Below, piece by piece: positions 62,099 to 64,000 of a DNA stretch of 64,000 nucleotides. The position numbers and the translations under genes are program-made. Source of the DNA: Pantoea endophytica. Its GTDB lineage: Bacteria; Pseudomonadota; Gammaproteobacteria; Enterobacterales; Enterobacteriaceae. The notes under the pieces are model-generated. The model saw only the letters and a list, made by a program, of their open reading frames with translations. It was not told the DNA's origin and searched no databases. Numbering within the stretch: position 1 is the first letter of the stretch; every line of letters begins with the position of its first letter. The DNA lies in the NCBI RefSeq assembly GCF_002858935.1, contig NZ_PJRT01000033.1:434001-498000 (forward strand). Reading direction: 5' to 3'.

Positions 62099-63028
62099 AT
62101 GAAAATCACTTTATTAGCCAGCTCATTGTTGCTCCTCGCGGTGACTTCTCACGCTGCCACCAACCCACTGATCGTCGGCGATCAAAAAGGCAATGCTCGC
62201 GCGGTGATGTCCGCCGCTGGCGAGCTCAACAATGTGCCGTATGAAATCAAATGGTATGAGTTCCCCAACGCTGCGCCGCTGCTGGAGTCGCTCAACTCCC
62301 AGCATCTGGATGCCGGCTTAGTCGGCGATGGTCCGCTGTCGTTTGCCGTGGCCGCAGGCGCGCAGATCCGCGCCATTCAGGCATCGCAATATCTCGGCAA
62401 TGCCATCCTGGTGAAAAAGGACAGCGCCCTGCACAGCATCGCCGACTTAAAAGGCAAGAAAGTGGCGACGGTAAAAGGATCGGCCGGGCAAAACATGGTG
62501 CTGAATGCGCTGCACGAAGCGGGTTTGCCCGACGACAGCGTCAATTTTGTCTTCACCACGCCGTCGGAAGCGACGCTGGCGCTGGATAATGGCGCGGTGG
62601 ATGCGGTGGCAACCTGGGAACCTTATGTGTCCTTTGCCGTGGCGCAGTCCGGCGATCGCATCGCCATCGACGGCAAAAATTCGCCAGTTTCAAACTATCT
62701 GGTGGCGACCGATAGCGCCATCGCCAGCAAGCGTGAACAGCTCATGGACTTCCGCGAGCGCCTGATTCGCGCACGTGCGTGGGGCGTGGCGCATCCACAA
62801 GCCTACGCCAGCGAGATCGCCAAACTGCTGCGTCTGCCAGATGCGGTGGCGCTGAGTAAAGTACAGCGTGAAAACAACGCGCCGGTAGAAGATTACGCGT
62901 TGGTAGAGAAACGCCAGCAACTGGCGATTGATACCTTCACCCGTGGCGGCCTGATCAAACCCGGCTTAAAAGCCGACAAACTGGTGGATGCCTCCTTCTT
63001 CAACGTCAACGGAGCCGCCAAACCATGA
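62099..63028 (+). CDS. SsuA/nitrate-taurine-type periplasmic binding protein
   Basis: From ATG 62099 the protein has a signal peptide (MKITLLASSLLLLAVTSHA) and about 290 mature residues of the SsuA/TauA/THI5-like fold: LDAGLVGDGPLSFAVAAGAQIRAIQAS, ILVKKDSALHSIADLKGKKVATVKGSAGQNMVLNALHEAGL and DAVATWEPYVSFAVA. It would bind an alkanesulfonate or similar compound in the periplasm. The start of the next gene, a flavin monooxygenase, overlaps its stop by 4 bases, which supports organosulfur use. The transporter's ATPase and permease are not in view and may follow beyond the window. Confidence 0.85.
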   Translation: MKITLLASSLLLLAVTSHAATNPLIVGDQKGNARAVMSAAGELNNVPYEIKWYEFPNAAPLLESLNSQHLDAGLVGDGPLSFAVAAGAQIRAIQASQYLGNAILVKKDSALHSIADLKGKKVATVKGSAGQNMVLNALHEAGLPDDSVNFVFTTPSEATLALDNGAVDAVATWEPYVSFAVAQSGDRIAIDGKNSPVSNYLVATDSAIASKREQLMDFRERLIRARAWGVAHPQAYASEIAKLLRLPDAVALSKVQRENNAPVEDYALVEKRQQLAIDTFTRGGLIKPGLKADKLVDASFFNVNGAAKP

Positions 63029-64000
63029 TGAATCTGGCGCTCTACCTCGACTCCGGCATTCATCAGGGCGGCTGGCGCCATCCCAATTCAGCTGCGACCG
63101 GCGGCAGTAACTGGCCGCTGTACCGCAAAATCGCCCAGCGCGCCGAAGACGCGAAGCTGGACATGATTTTTGTCGCGGACAAGCTGGCGATTGATGATGT
63201 TTACGGCGGGCATCTGGCGCACACCGTGCAGCATCGTCAGGTTGGCTGGTCTGAACCCTTAACATTATTAGCCGCGCTGGCGGCGGTGACTGACCACATC
63301 GGCCTCGGCGGCACGGTTTCCTCCTCCTATTCGGTGCCTTACACCACCGCGCGTCAGCTGGCAAACATCGACCATATTAGCGGCGGGCGCGCAGCGTGGA
63401 ACGTGGTTACCTCGTTGAGCCACGCCGAAGCGCGCAACTTTGGTCGCAGCGAGCACTTCAGCCATGAAGCTCGCTATCGCCGCGCGGCCGAATTTATTGA
63501 TGTCATGAAAGCGCTGTGGGACAGCTTTGAAGAGGACGCGCTGATTCTGGATAAAGCGCAGGCGCACTTTGCCGACCCGGCACGCTTCCATAGGCTTGAT
63601 CATCAGGGTGAATCTTTCAACGTGCAGGGACCGCTTAATCTGCCGCGTCCGCCGCAAGGTCATCCGGTGGTGATCCAGGCTGGCGTATCGGAAGCCTTTA
63701 TCGATCTGGCCGCGCAACAGGCGGAAGTGCTGTTTGTGGTGCAACCCAATCGGGAACGCGCGCAGCAGTTTTATCAAACCCTGAAACAGCGTGCGCTGCA
63801 GTATCAGCGTCAGCCCGATCAACTGCGCATTCTGCCCGGCATGGTGCCGATTGTCGGCAACTCGCAGCGCGATGCCGAGGAGCGTGCGGCGTACCTGAAA
63901 TCATTGATTACCGTGGAATCGGGCCTCAGCTTTGTTTCGGCCAGCATGAATATCGATCTGTCGCAGTACCCCATTGACGGGCCGGTGCCTGACCTGCGTG
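63025..64000 (+). CDS. LLM-class flavin-dependent monooxygenase, 3' end beyond window
   Basis: An ATG at 63025 overlapping the SsuA-like stop opens a frame with no stop to the window end (325 codons). The protein starts MMNLALYLDSGIHQGGWRHP. It contains IAQRAEDAKLDMIFVADKLAI, LLAALAAVTDHIGLGGTVSSSYSVPYTTARQLANIDHISGGRAAWNVVTSLS and PVVIQAGVSEAFIDLAAQQAEVLF, all typical of the NtaA/SnaA/DszA luciferase-like group. It is a paralogue of the protein at 8001-9368. It would oxidise the imported sulfur or chelator compound using FMNH2. ATG 63028 is an alternative start. Confidence 0.85.
   Translation, partial: MMNLALYLDSGIHQGGWRHPNSAATGGSNWPLYRKIAQRAEDAKLDMIFVADKLAIDDVYGGHLAHTVQHRQVGWSEPLTLLAALAAVTDHIGLGGTVSSSYSVPYTTARQLANIDHISGGRAAWNVVTSLSHAEARNFGRSEHFSHEARYRRAAEFIDVMKALWDSFEEDALILDKAQAHFADPARFHRLDHQGESFNVQGPLNLPRPPQGHPVVIQAGVSEAFIDLAAQQAEVLFVVQPNRERAQQFYQTLKQRALQYQRQPDQLRILPGMVPIVGNSQRDAEERAAYLKSLITVESGLSFVSASMNIDLSQYPIDGPVPDLR

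Noticed and set aside
1-64000. CRISPR arrays, tRNA or rRNA genes, integrase or transposase genes
   Set aside because: I looked for regularly spaced direct repeats, cloverleaf-type sequences and mobile-element proteins and found none that could be supported.

Overview
The window looks like chromosome (or a large chromid) of an enterobacterium in the Erwiniaceae/Pantoea neighbourhood. It is moderately GC-rich, and gcd, lplA, rluF, curA, an NfsA-like flavoprotein and a transketolase all read as close relatives of E. coli proteins. They are embedded in many accessory uptake-and-catabolism operons. The genus is an inference from gene content. No rRNA, tRNA, CRISPR array, complete insertion sequence or prophage was seen.

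Layout. 1-4.5 kb: tail of an NCS1 permease, then an aldarate operon (MFS porter, glucarate-dehydratase-like enolase, periplasmic lactonase). 4.5-5.5 kb: gene-poor gap with an orphan HTH gene and a clear operator. 5.6-13.9 kb: curA, sfnB, and a convergent operon of a sugar-type ABC importer plus a flavin monooxygenase; its ATPase is frameshifted inside Walker A. 14-17.6 kb: MerR-like regulator, nitroreductase, rluF, HPP membrane protein. 17.8-22.8 kb: Ugp-like ABC importer with an ADPRM-like phosphoesterase. 23-32.9 kb: GntR regulator and a peptide-type ABC operon with an M20 protein lacking normal metal ligands, a D-cysteine desulfhydrase, an ornithine-cyclodeaminase-family protein and a rhodanese; the fused ATPase is encoded convergently. 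33-34.4 kb: orphan abiEi antitoxin joined to a broken SnoaL-like gene.

34.4-44.1 kb holds a coherent catabolic island: SorC regulator, ApnO-, OiaC-, LerI-, LerK-like enzymes, an MFS porter, and divergently a DerI/RpiB-like isomerase and a transketolase. Together they fit D-apionate -> 3-oxo-isoapionate -> L-erythrulose -> L-erythrulose-1-P -> D-erythrulose-4-P -> D-erythrose-4-P -> pentose phosphate pathway. 44.1-46.7 kb: TetR regulator, DJ-1/PfpI protein with shared operators, and lplA. 46.7-50.4 kb: PTS EIIBC, ManD/RspA-like enolase, GntR-UTRA repressor. 50.4-58.4 kb: pirin, two TetR regulators and an RND efflux operon. 58.6-64 kb: racemase-family protein, gcd, and the start of a sulfonate-type SsuA/flavin monooxygenase operon that runs off the end.

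Two themes stand out. Sulfur scavenging appears three times (6.7-13.9, 23.8-32.9 and 62-64 kb). Intergenic spaces repeatedly carry a small REP-like palindromic element beginning GTAG(C/G)G, in two places contributing to the end of a coding sequence.
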